Shown: positions 22,367 through 32,736 of the stretch, one piece after another
Layout: the number at the start of each line of letters is the position of its first letter
How positions within the stretch are numbered: the stretch's first letter is position 1
Assembly (NCBI GenBank): GCA_022266195.1
Contig: WHVY01000002.1
Location: 4,727,001-4,791,000 of the forward strand
DNA: 64,000 nucleotides
Source of the DNA: Tetranychus cinnabarinus
Taxonomy: Eukaryota; Arthropoda; Arachnida; Trombidiformes; Tetranychidae
Direction of reading: 5' to 3'
Notes under the pieces: generated by a model
Database searches by the model: none
Seen by the model: the letters and a program-made list of their open reading frames with translations, nothing else
What the model was told of the DNA's origin: nothing
Position numbers and translations under genes: made by a program

Positions 22367-24925
22367 TCATGAAATACGAGTGAGTTCCTCTTCAGCAATT
22401 TGTAACAATGTATAAAAATCAAGATTAACATGGGCTCTCCAAAATTGATAAACTTTTCCCCAAATTTCAGCCGGGAACCTAGGACTAGAGATACCTTGAA
22501 GGATTCGGGCAACTGCTCGTGGAGTCCAGTTATACTCTCCATGCATATTGATAAGATGTCTGATATCACGATGTATCTGGTCAATATCACAGGGTTCGGC
22601 AATTTGCCTTGAATTAATTTTGGATTGAAGATTTTTCGCATTTAAGACAGTCTTCAAGTTGAAAACACATTCACTTTCTTGGAATCCATGAGAGAAATAT
22701 TTGTTCAACGTTTCTTTCAATTGATTGCTTTTCTTCAAGTCTATTTTATCAACACAGGTTGGCAATGAGAATTTGGTAAAAGTATCATAAATGTAGTCTA
22801 ATCGGTTGATTTCAACTCTTTCTTGGGATGATACATAATTGTATAGGAAATCGATGATATCATCAAGCTCAGTCTGTTTCAAGTTACCGGGTGCCTTAAC
22901 TTTTATGGATAATTTCGTTAACTCTATTCGAGCTTTACCACGAGTTTTTCGTCCATCAGGAAGCGTGTTCCATTCTAAAGATCTAAGCTGTCGGCGAACT
23001 TCAGCTGATGGAAGACCCAGCATTGTAGCGATATCGATGAAATTGAATTCAAGCATGTTACTCTCCTCAGTTTTGTTTTTTCGTAACGCCATTGCAACAG
23101 CAACTGGAGGACATTTGCTAGCCATCTCTTTTAGACCAGCAAACCCATCAATATATGAAAGCAATCTACAATTTGAATAGCCTGAAGGTAATATGGTGAC
23201 ATTTTTCTCAGGGTAATTCAATTCAAGGAATGAAATTAACGTGAGAATGTTCTCTTCTTTCATATCCAAATCCATAGTCAGTTCATCAATAGGCAAGGCT
23301 ACCTCATGTCCAGGGCATTGTATTTCTGAATTAGTCGCTGCCTTCTCCATGTTTTCATCTTCATTGTTCTCTTTTGACTTTTTATCATCTTCTTCGTCTT
23401 CGCTCTCATTCATATCATCGCCATTACCCAGAGTATCGCATTTACATTTCTTGAAGAGTTTACCAACTAATTTCTCGATACTTAAACGGTCGCAGCTATT
23501 GGAGAAAACGTATTTCTTTAATTCAAATAGGTCTTTGCATAATGGATCAAGAAATAGGTGACAGTAAGCCAAAGAATAATCTCGACCAGCTCGCCCAATT
23601 TCTTGAACATAGCTTTCAAAGCTCTTTGGTAAGTTATAATGAATGATAGCTCGCACGTTTGATTTATTGATACCCATACCAAAGGCAATTGTAGCCACAA
23701 CAACACGAACTTTACCAGTGATAAAAAATTTTTGTACGCGATTCTTTTCATCAGGTGGCAATCCCGCATGATAAGGTCTGGCATCCCAAGTAAGTGATTT
23801 ATTATCTGATTTGCAGTCTTGCATACTAGTCCTGATAAATGATGCTAATCGAACTGTATCGTCTCGTCGGGTGCAATAGACAATTATTGACTCCAAGTTC
23901 CGCATTTTTTTACTTTTCAATAGTTCAATCAGAGCGTTATCTTTATCCGTATCACGCGATACAGACAAAATAAGATTCTGAGGAATCTTGGTGATACCTA
24001 TTATATCATTTCTTGTGATTCCTAAATTCTTTGTGATTTGCAGGCAGGTATCGTAAGTTGCAGTCGCTGTCAGGGCTAGAAATGTTTTAATATTGAGTTT
24101 CTCTTTCAAAACCCTATAAAGTTGAAGATAGGACGGGCGAAAATTGTGTGACCATTCGGAAAGACAATGTGCTTCGTCGATACAGGTAAAAGCAATCAGC
24201 GGTAAAGTAGCAAGTTCATGGAAATTTGACCCTCCAACAATATATTCAGGACTGATGAACAATACCTGAGCATATCCTTTTCTTAAAAGATTCAAATTGT
24301 TCTCCTTTTTTTCAGACTTGAGTCCACTATGAAGGCAAACTGCTGTCATTGGTTTGGGTAAATTAACCAATTGATCTTCCATCAAAGAAATGAGAGGTGA
24401 CACAACTAGTGTAATGTACTTTTTGCGTTTCCATAAAATATAAGCTGGCAGTTGATAACACAAAGATTTCCCGGATCCAGTGCTTGAAATGAGTAAAGTG
24501 GATTGACCTTGTAAAATTCTCTTAATCGTTTCACGTTGATTTGGCCTGAATTGCGCGAACCCAAATTCATCCAGAGCTTCATCTATTAGCGGTGTATAGT
24601 CTCCGTCTTCGGGTAAAATTGGTGTAACTGTTGGTAAAGTCAGAGTTTGCAGGTCAAGATCATCATCAAGAAGAGCATCCAATTCAGCTGAGTCATCGAG
24701 TGCATCACTGGCAAAAGTTTCCTTGATCTGATCTTTATTGGGACAAGCATTAGCCCAATGCCCTTCTTCACCACAGACGAAACATGTACTGGATCTACCT
24801 TTATACTTTGCTTTCCAGGCTTTCCTCTTGAAATTCCTCACATTGGTTTTTTTAAATCCTCTGGAACAGAACACCTTTTTCTTCAGATTGATCTTTCGAA
24901 AGTTTTCTGAGCCGGTCTTTCCCAT
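22367..24925 (-). CDS. RECQL4: RecQ-type ATP-dependent DNA helicase, RECQL4
   Basis: Single coding exon of 852 residues. RECQL4 unwinds DNA 3'-5' and takes part in replication initiation and repair. Order: basic Sld2-like stretch (KKKVFCSRGFKKTNVRNFKRKAW, 15-37, split here only for reading), CCHC zinc knuckle (C48, C51, H56, C61), acidic linker, helicase motif 0 (FRPNQRE, 126-132), Walker A TGSGKS (149-154), DEAH (250-253) followed by CLSEWSHNFRPSYLQL, ALTATAT, then motifs IV-VI (IVYCTRRDDTVRLA, YHAGLPPDEKNRVQ, VATIAFGMGINKSNVRA, QEIGRAGRDY), and a RECQL4-specific C-terminal region. Vertebrate RECQL4 is about 1200 residues; most of the N-terminal Sld2 region is missing here. A probable 5'UTR intron (24928-25028) precedes the start. 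An E2F-like site lies upstream. Confidence 0.95.
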   Translation of the reverse strand: MGKTGSENFRKINLKKKVFCSRGFKKTNVRNFKRKAWKAKYKGRSSTCFVCGEEGHWANACPNKDQIKETFASDALDDSAELDALLDDDLDLQTLTLPTVTPILPEDGDYTPLIDEALDEFGFAQFRPNQRETIKRILQGQSTLLISSTGSGKSLCYQLPAYILWKRKKYITLVVSPLISLMEDQLVNLPKPMTAVCLHSGLKSEKKENNLNLLRKGYAQVLFISPEYIVGGSNFHELATLPLIAFTCIDEAHCLSEWSHNFRPSYLQLYRVLKEKLNIKTFLALTATATYDTCLQITKNLGITRNDIIGITKIPQNLILSVSRDTDKDNALIELLKSKKMRNLESIIVYCTRRDDTVRLASFIRTSMQDCKSDNKSLTWDARPYHAGLPPDEKNRVQKFFITGKVRVVVATIAFGMGINKSNVRAIIHYNLPKSFESYVQEIGRAGRDYSLAYCHLFLDPLCKDLFELKKYVFSNSCDRLSIEKLVGKLFKKCKCDTLGNGDDMNESEDEEDDKKSKENNEDENMEKAATNSEIQCPGHEVALPIDELTMDLDMKEENILTLISFLELNYPEKNVTILPSGYSNCRLLSYIDGFAGLKEMASKCPPVAVAMALRKNKTEESNMLEFNFIDIATMLGLPSAEVRRQLRSLEWNTLPDGRKTRGKARIELTKLSIKVKAPGNLKQTELDDIIDFLYNYVSSQERVEINRLDYIYDTFTKFSLPTCVDKIDLKKSNQLKETLNKYFSHGFQESECVFNLKTVLNAKNLQSKINSRQIAEPCDIDQIHRDIRHLINMHGEYNWTPRAVARILQGISSPRFPAEIWGKVYQFWRAHVNLDFYTLLQIAEEELTRIS

Positions 24926-25034
24926 GACTGAAAAAACTAATTAAAATTATAAAAATATAAATTTAAAAGCAACACAGAGTTAAAAGAAGAGGAATCAACA
25001 ATTTAAACAAAAAAAGGTTTTGACTAACCATTAC

Positions 25035-25042
25035 TTCCCGCC
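25035..25042. promoter_or_regulatory. E2F-like site in the RECQL4 leader/promoter
   Basis: TTCCCGCC, the classical E2F/DP core, sits about 110 bases upstream of the RECQL4 start codon, which suits a replication gene. The same octamer is kept at 3473-3480 at the end of the duplicated block. Assigned by motif only. Confidence 0.45.
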
Positions 25043-25045
25043 AGA

Positions 25046-26177
25046 TTGAGAGTTGTCAGTTCCCTAGCAACGCTGGCAACAAAATTTGTTGAACAAAATT
25101 TTATGAACTCACTGTTGGTCGCTTATCAACATTATTTGTTTGGTTATATCTGGATGTGCTTAAGATCTTTTAATGTGACTTAATTAATCTATATTTTTGT
25201 GTTGTTTTGTAATATATGTGACTTTTAAATATTAAACAGAAAGCGCAATATTCCAGGTTATTTCCCTATTACTAATTTAGGGAAAGGTTGCATTGGTCTG
25301 ATAATCAGCATTAAAGATGCATTATTCATCCAATCGATTTAAACTACAGAAATGATTTTTGCAGATATTCCTGTTTACTAAATCAAACTTTAAACTATTT
25401 ACGGGTAAGTTCATCTTTTTACATTTCTAGGCTCTTTCTACGAGAAGTAGATTAGTTGTTTCCTGTATCCATGTTACCTTTTTTTATGAAATAAAGATTT
25501 ATTAGCTGAGCTTGAAGGTCGATGTTTAATTCCATTAAAAGTGCAAAGATTCCATGGTGAGGTATCTAAATATATTTCAGATTGAAATATCTTCCCTTAG
25601 CTTGCAAAATTCCAGAAAATAATTATCAACTCGTTATGCTTAATCCAAATATTAGACAAGTCCAATAAAGTTGAAAGAGAGTAGTGGATAAATTGTTAAC
25701 AAAATGCTTCTGTTTAAAGTGTTAATCTCCATCAAATAACTGTTATCAATGGTTACTCAATTATTCAAGATATTGAGAATATGATTGTCATTTTTGTTTC
25801 GCTACTTTATTGGTCAATGCTATAAATGAACCTTTCAAGTTGTTTACTAACACTATTTTAAACATTACATGTAACTTGTTTTTTCTTTGCTCTCTTTTCT
25901 TCTATGCAAATAATCTTGTATTCAATGTTTCTCTGTTTAATCGAAGACGGTTGTAAATAATATTTAAACTCATGTCCAATCTGACTCAAGAAAATAATTG
26001 AAATATTTCTAATAACTTTTCTGTACTTTTTTACAGCCATAAAATCAATCATATTGTTTCGATAACAATTCAGTGCAGCTGTTCTTACTCTCTTGTTAAG
26101 AGAAAGCAAGAGACTTGACTAGCTCAACCAGAGTTTACTTTTCTCATGTGATTAGCCATAAACGACTGATCTAAATT
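25046..26177. other. Divergent intergenic region RECQL4/SLC25A42
   Basis: 1.1 kb of AT-rich DNA between divergent genes, expected to hold both promoters. A minus-strand frame near 25.9-26.1 kb has no ATG start and is not supported. Confidence 0.45.
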
Positions 26178-27938
26178 ATGCAAGAGCGCCATTCTACCGT
26201 TGATCAATTGAGTCCACAATCACAACTCGGAGCTAAAAAGGTTAGTTCATCGTCCTAAAACCGTAATATTCCTATTTTTGAACACAGTTATAATAATCAG
26301 AGCTTTTCATTTTCTATGCATTTTGTATACTTTTTATTTATGAAGATAAACCGAAGAAAAGTCCATTAATTATCAATGGGAAAATTATCAACAAAATTGG
26401 TTAAAAAATGGTTTCATACCTTTTATCAGAGCAAATTAAGGTTGATAAAATTGACAAAAGAAAGAAAAAAGAAAGGGAAAAGATTATGTAAAGTCATAAA
26501 ATCTTTTGATTAAAAATATGACTGCATAGAAAATGAAAAGCCCTGATGATAATACACAATGTGATAGTTGATTTTATCAGTTGTTTCGTCAGATAGTCTT
26601 CCTCCAAGAACATCAGCAACTTAACTTGTTTACATGTTTTTATAAAAAAATCATTTCAAGGTTCAACTATTTCATATGTTTAATCGTAAATTAACATTCG
26701 AAGATATCCATGAATATTCCAATGATATTTAAACCTAATAAATGTATTTTTTAACTATTACAGATGAGTGGACAAGGCGAAATATCTAATGCATCAAAGG
26801 TTGTCACTTCATTGATTGCTGGTGCAGTTGCTGGTGGTTTAGCCAAAACAATAATAGCTCCACTTGACAGGACAAAAATTAATTTTCAAATTAAAAATAT
26901 ACCATTTAGCTTCTATGAAGCGTACAAATTTATTGTGATATCTTATAAAGAGTCTGGATTCACAAGTCTATGGAGAGGCAATTCAGCCACCATGGCTCGT
27001 GTATTGCCATACGCTGCCATTCAATATTCATCGCATGAACAATTCAAAAGGTTACTAAGTGTTGAAACCAATGAAGATAAGTAAGTACAAATAATTTATC
27101 TAATAGCAACTGATTTCTAACTAATTTGATTTCAAAATTCAGATACTCTGATGCTCACATTTTTTGCAATCTTCATCTTCATGATTCTGGAAAAAAATTA
27201 GTTAGACTCAAAGCTCATATGATAAAGAAATCAATATTTTTCAATCAAATGTTAACTAATTTTATCTTTTCAGGAGGAAACATCCAATCAGGAGTTATGT
27301 TGCTGGATCTCTAGCAGGGGTTGTTTCGACCTCATTAACTTATCCACTTGATTTAGCCAGAGCTCGAATGGCTGTAACTCATCGAGAGAAATATAATTCA
27401 CTTGGTGCCGTTTTCCGTAAAACAATAAAACGAGAAGGTCCCGGGGCTGTATACAAAGGGTACTTACCAACAATATTAGGAGTTATTCCTTACGCTGGAA
27501 CGAGTTTTTTCACTTACGAAACTCTTAAAAGATTACATCATGGTAAGTGATAATAAATAATTGTATCAAGTGATAAGATAATATGAGTTTATAATGACAT
27601 GAATACTGATGATTTATTTATTCAATTCAGAGCACTTTGGACCATTAGATCCCAATCCATTGGAAAGACTAGTATTTGGTGCAATAGCAGGCTTGTTTGG
27701 TCAATCAGCTTCCTATCCATTGGATATTGTGAGAAGACGAATGCAAACCCAACAAGGATCCATGACAATTGCTGGTGTCCTTAAGAAAGTGCTTGTTGAA
27801 GAAGGAATCATCCATGGATTGTACAAAGGATTGAGCTTAAATTGGATCAAAGGTCCTATTGCAGTTGGAGTTAGCTTTACAACATTTGACTTGGTTAGCA
27901 AATTTTTAAGAAATCTATCTTTTTTTACCGATTTCTGA
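26178..27938 (+). CDS. SLC25A42: Mitochondrial coenzyme A carrier
   Basis: Four coding exons (26178-26240, 26764-27080, 27274-27542, 27631-27938) give 318 residues, the same length as human SLC25A42. The protein imports CoA across the inner mitochondrial membrane in exchange for adenine nucleotides. Three solute-carrier repeats are visible, each with a Px[D/E]xx[R/K] signature: APLDRTKI (about 53-60), TYPLDLARARM and SYPLDIVRRRMQT. The stretches SLWRGNSATM, GVIPYAGTSFFTYETLK, GLYKGLSLNWIKGP and SFTTFDL are typical of this carrier. The first exon (MQERHSTVDQLSPQSQ) is joined to exon 2 in phase 0; translation from the ATG at 26764 alone would also make a near-complete carrier. Confidence 0.95.
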
Positions 27939-28738
27939 GCTATTTATTAATCTTCAATAATTTGGGAGAAAGCAGTGAAATTAATAAACAGTTGGATCAT
28001 TGGACTTATTCTTGAAACTGCTTGAAATTGTGTTCAATGAAAATTCGACTCTCAGACATCATCATCAACGCCTTTCTTATGTCTTTCTGTCACATTTCAT
28101 AATGTAAAGATTAATTCGATGAAACTCAATTTTATGTGCTTGCAATTTGTTGCCAATCGAATTTGAATTAATTGTTACTGTATACTTTATTTTCTTTGCT
28201 AAATATTATATCTTATAATTGACGATCTATCATAATTTTGTTGAAATTAATGTAATTTTTGTATTTAATTTTCAACTTGTTTTCCCTTCACAAAATAACC
28301 CACTTGTGTTAAAAATGATTCAACAGAAGTTTGCTCAAAAGATAAAATAATTGAAAAGTTAAAGGTTAAATAGGTCATTGTGTTTGATTGATAAAAACAC
28401 ATAATCCAATTTTAATATAATTATTTCTTCCTTCATGTTTAATTATCTACCAAGAATTGATTGTTTGGATTCCCCATTTTCTCCTTGACAGATTATTTTA
28501 TCAGAACAACTCATTATTCGTGTGATCTCTGATCAGACAGCAAGTCAGATAAGAAAGAATTAGCAAAACCGATAAATGGTGTAACGTGAATGATGCTTAT
28601 TAAATAATTGATAAAGGTCGAAATGGTCAAAATGATTTGACTGAAGATCTTGATGATTATCATCCTAACCTCGACCGTGTTTAGGTGAGATGATTTTTAC
28701 ATCGCTCACGTTACATCTTTTACCAATAGACATACTTT
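27939..28738. other. Intergenic, SLC25A42 3' end
   Basis: AT-rich. Short open stretches near 28.56-28.68 kb (acidic, interrupted by stops) may be remnants of the 5' part of the following pseudogene, but this is not established. Confidence 0.4.
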
Positions 28739-29590
28739 CATGGATACCTGAAGTTTGTGCTTCATTAGCACTTCTTTATCTTTTTATATTTTTAATCCAT
28801 TGACTCAAATATCTACTCAATACAATGATTCGTGATGCTCGATGGAGTCGAAATATAATTCGAAGCTATGGACCGTACACTTTAATGCAAACACAATGGT
28901 TTAGACTAAAAGTTCCTCAGGTATTTAAAAGGATTGTCTAATTGTGAAAGGGTCATTTTATTAATCCAATATTATCTTCTTCAGGTTTTAACCATATTTT
29001 GGATCATTCGTTTTACAGAGCAAGATGCATTTATGGTTGCTGATGCTGCTTATCAGTATTATTATGTTTTTGAATCAGGGGGAACAATTCGAGCTCTAAT
29101 GGTCTGCTTACATGCCTATTTTAATGTTTGGAAACAAGCAAAAGCTGGTAAGTTGCTTCTCACAATCCATTAATTTGTAATTCAATAATTTAATATTTAT
29201 TTCTTTAATAATAAATTGTTTTTTTTCAGGTTGGCAGACATTCATCAGAAGAAGATCTGCTGTTCACAAAATCAACTCTTTAAGAGAAGCAACTCGAGAG
29301 CAATTGGAAAGTCTTGATGATATTTGTCCCATTTGGCTCCAAGACTTCACAGAATTAATAACTGCTAGGACAACTCGATGTAATCATTATTTCCATGAAC
29401 TTTGTCTCCGTAAATGGCTTTATGTTCAGGATGTACACTTTGCATTAAGACTCTCTACGGACCAAATGAAAACAATCCATCAGAGGAATCACATCCAACT
29501 ACAGATATTAGTCATGAACAATGTCCATCGTCAGTAGATCAGTCAAATGAGCAAACCCCTGTGGCGGCTAATCAACCAGAAAAATCTTAA
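28739..29590 (+). pseudogene. TRC8-family (RNF139/RNF145-like) RING E3 ligase, decaying 3' part
   Basis: Three exon-like blocks with good splice sites (to 28920, 28985-29147, 29230 on) encode the C-terminal part of a multipass ER ubiquitin ligase: QWFRLKVPQ, VLTIFWIIRFTEQDA, GGTIRALMVCLHAYFNVWKQ, then GWQTFIRRRSAVHKINSL and a RING-H2 region with CNHYFHELCLRKWLYVQD. Three lesions are seen: an in-frame TGA at 28801 in the preceding hydrophobic segment; the second RING cysteine changed to tryptophan (CPIW for CPIC); and a one-base deletion after YVQD that throws the last CxxC (CTLC) out of frame. The N-terminal membrane region is not recognisable. After the shift, the alternative frame stays open to a TAA at 29588. 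A sequencing error could explain one lesion, hardly all three. Confidence 0.8.
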
Positions 29591-30443
29591 TTTCTAGTCA
29601 CTAATTATCTTTCATCATTTCCTCCAGCCCATTGATGTTGGCTTCATCAAACGAAAGATAACTCATTCAGTCAGATATGAATTATTGCCATCCATCCAGA
29701 GAAATTCAATCGCTTTATAATTCATGTTAAAATAATTGTTATTCTTCTTCTCTTGTTACTTTGTTTTCAACTTGATCACCCTTTATCTTCAAGCTGAAAC
29801 TAAATTGCTCTCTTTCTTCTTTCCCTTTGTTTAATTTCTTCCTCAAAGATTTTCTCACATCAAATTCGTTATTCATTCTTACGAATAACCAGAATCACTT
29901 TTTTTGTCTATAAACTATAATCTTAATCATGATGAATTTTGAACACTTTGACTCCTCTCTTGCAGAATTTTTCCCCAATTTGAAGGCTTCTACTGTCTCA
30001 ATCAGAAATCAAGAGTTCTAAATTTTGGTTTAGCTCAAAAAAGCAAAAATTGTAAAACATTCAGCTCAAGCAAAGCTACCGTTTCTGAATAATGAAATCT
30101 TCTACAGAGTAGGTTGAAAAACAATTCATCATGATTCATGAATATTCGTCAAACTTGGCATTAAAATGTTGAATCACGGGAACTTCAGTTCATAATTTCA
30201 AAGAAGAGACATATCAGTCGTTAGAAAACCTTTTATATCAAGTGGGCAAATTTCACATGAGTTCAACTCGGATAATAGTTAGCATATTATATTAATACGT
30301 TATAAAAGTAGTTACATATTGATAAATTGAAATGTATTGCGGAAATCTAAGGTAGTAATACCTGAAACAAATATGTAGTTGCAAAACCGAGACATGGTGA
30401 ATTCAAACTAACGGATCCAAGAATGAATAATAAAATTCATTTA
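29591..30443. other. Convergent intergenic region
   Basis: AT-rich 3' flanks of the RING-ligase pseudogene and Asterix. No gene seen. Confidence 0.45.
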
Positions 30444-30851
30444 TCACATGAATGGTAACGTCATTGGCTGTGAATTTTGAACATAGGACATAACAACAGC
30501 CGAAATTGATAACATGAAGCTGCTCAAGATTTGTTTAGTGTCATCATTAACTCGTGAATTAGCAAAACTTATGCTTGAACAGAATAATGCAATCCAGGAG
30601 CACCATTTCAATTTCATCATTAAACCAAACATGCTGAAAATCATACTTAAAACATTCATACAATCTGGCGTTGGATCTTCTCCTCCATTATTCAATGGAC
30701 TATGGATACTGGGTTTATATCTGCATATAGAGGAGAAATTCAAAAATTAATATTGAGCATTGAAGATAAACAGCTGAGAATATATAGAAATAACTTACTT
30801 TACAATTTTATCCGGTCGTCTAGGATCATTGCTTATTACTGTAGAAGACAT
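30444..30851 (-). CDS. WDR83OS: Asterix, PAT complex subunit (WDR83OS)
   Basis: Two exons (30851-30799, 30720-30444) give 109 residues, against 106 in humans. Asterix pairs with CCDC47 in the ER-membrane PAT complex, which chaperones nascent multipass membrane proteins. The conserved order is clear: NDPRRPDKIVKYKP at the N terminus, DPTPDCMN, the first hydrophobic stretch MIFSMFGLMMKLKWCSWIAL, FCSSISFANSR, DDTKQILSSFMLSISAVVMS and the ending YVQNSQPMT. The splice site falls in the K-Y-K-P motif and restores it exactly. Without exon 1 the frame would start inside the protein, so the ATG at 30851 is preferred. Confidence 0.96.
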
Positions 30852-31799
30852 TGCAATTCGAATATTAGTAACTGATTGTAAAACTAATCAATGAATAATT
30901 TAATAATGATTGAAAATAAATAGCTTTAAAATTATAATTAAATCCACATCAATTAACTTGTTTCATGAAGACTTTTTTAAGACTTCAAGTTGTGACAAGA
31001 CTGGGAGTTACCAAGGATTGAAACGTAGGTAACCAATGAAAATTGGACGCGCAATTTGAATTTTTCAGATTTGAGTTCAATTCATGTGAGTGGCCAATTG
31101 TTTATATCAATAAACACGATTCTAATTGTCAAAAGATGAACTACATTAAGTTTTGTAATCTAATAGATGTTTATGGATTTTCCTTCTAGAATGGTGTTCA
31201 AGAAGATTGAACAGACTGTTGGAATGAAAACGGATCATCGGAAAACAGCAAAGAAAGCTTGAACTAATTTATGAATAAAAAACTATTGGGTTGTACAAGA
31301 TCAAGCATATTTCGGAATGTAATCAAATCAATAGCCTGTTATAAATGAGACTCACGAATGAAATTGTGAAGGTAAAGAAAAAAAGAGTTTTCTCACAGCT
31401 AGTTACATATGAACAATTAGTCGAGGAATCAGCGCCAATCAATCCTAATTTCACTTAATTTCTCAATGACCATCAAAAGATTGAGGTGATTGTGATTTTT
31501 TTGAAATGAATATGGTGCGCATCCGACAGAAACGAACATTTTAGAGCATAATTAACGATAAATAAAAAAAAAACAAAACAAAGGTTAGCCAAAAAGAAGC
31601 AGACAATGAGAATGACTGTAATGTAAGAGAAGACGCGAAACAATTGAAAAAATGACAATCAAATTGTAACCATGTGACCTGGATGGATTATACAATTAGT
31701 AAAACAACAAGTGTTATGTTAAGTGACCTGAATGGCGATACCAATAAAATGCGTCTACAATCAGTGTTGGAGTACTAGTTGAGAAAACAGTTGAGATAG
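30852..31799. other. Divergent intergenic region Asterix/propeptide
   Basis: Contains both promoters. A 23-codon lysine-rich open frame beginning at the ATG near 31192 follows a plausible acceptor, but no partner exon was found. Confidence 0.4.
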
Positions 31800-32736
31800 A
31801 TGAGCATGAGGTTTACATTAGCAGTTTGTTGCATTTTGAATCTACACCTAACAAGCTACAAGGTTTCTGCTGGTTATAGTGATGCTGTCTTAAATGGCCC
31901 TCTGCCGAAGATAGAAGGTGATTTCGGTGATGAAGGTGATGGTTCCAGTGGATCAAGTAAGGACAAGAAACGTGATTTTGGTGATGGTTCCAATGGACAG
32001 TATTCAACGTCTTCACACAACACCTATGGAGGCTCAAGTAACCACCGAGATGTACAGGAAAAAGAGAATCGTTTGGCTCATCAGAAGAGATCCAAGTTAG
32101 CTGGAGGTGAAGGACAGGTGGTATTTGGACGAAAAAGACACGGACGTTATGAATTTGAGGATGGTGAAAGGTATGAAGAGTCTGGAGAAACTGGAAATGG
32201 TCGGGAACGAGCCTGGTATTTTGGTAAGCAGGATAGACCCAGTAAAGGTAATGATGACGCTGAAGATGATGGTGATCATTACTCTTCAAGTAACCAAGAT
32301 AGTCGAGAACATCAGCGACACCAGATTAATGATTATGCTCATCGGCGTAGGAAAAATTATACCCAACTACAAAGGAGCAAAAAAGCAATAGGAAATTCTA
32401 GAGTCAACATTGGTGGTAAGTAAAGTGATACATTTTACACTTTCTTGGTCATCATCAAATGATCATCTTTATATTAAGAATTATTCAAGTTTATGACTTG
32501 AGAATTTTCATTTACTAATTTCCATTTCAACTAATGTTTATTTCTTTTTCTTTTGAGACATGAGTCGCTTCCGAAAGATTCATAAGAAACATTTTGGTGG
32601 CGGTGAAGAGGAACATGAATCAGAAGTTAAAAGGCCTGAGAAGAGCAGATTGAGCCAAAAGCACCAAAACAATGGAAGAGTAAAAAAATTGCGACTCGAA
32701 AATGATGATGAATCGTACGATGATCAAGAAGATTAA
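31800..32736 (+). CDS. Probable secreted propeptide with basic cleavage sites
   Basis: Two exons (31800-32415, 32558-32736) give 264 residues. No family was recognised. A signal peptide is likely (MSMRFTLAVCCILNLHL, cleavage near 24-26). The rest has no cysteine and is rich in Gly, Ser, Asp, Glu, Arg, Lys and His. Several dibasic or tribasic sites occur: KKR 56-58, KR 96-97, GRKR 110-113, RRRK in the second half. SKLAGGEGQVVF (98-109) is bounded by KR and GRKR, the classic arrangement for release and C-terminal amidation of a peptide. AWYFGK (138-143) is a second, weaker candidate. The exon 2 acceptor (TTTTGAG|AC) restores an open frame to TAA. It could alternatively be a structural or salivary secreted protein; neuropeptide function is inference. 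Confidence 0.6.

Noticed and set aside
31192..31263. 23-codon lysine-rich frame after a TTCTAG acceptor-like site
   Set aside because: Too short to judge, and no partner exon with a matching phase could be found.
32097..32289. Antisense frames over the propeptide gene
   Set aside because: The plus strand has a signal peptide, spliced continuation and basic processing sites; the antisense frames have none.
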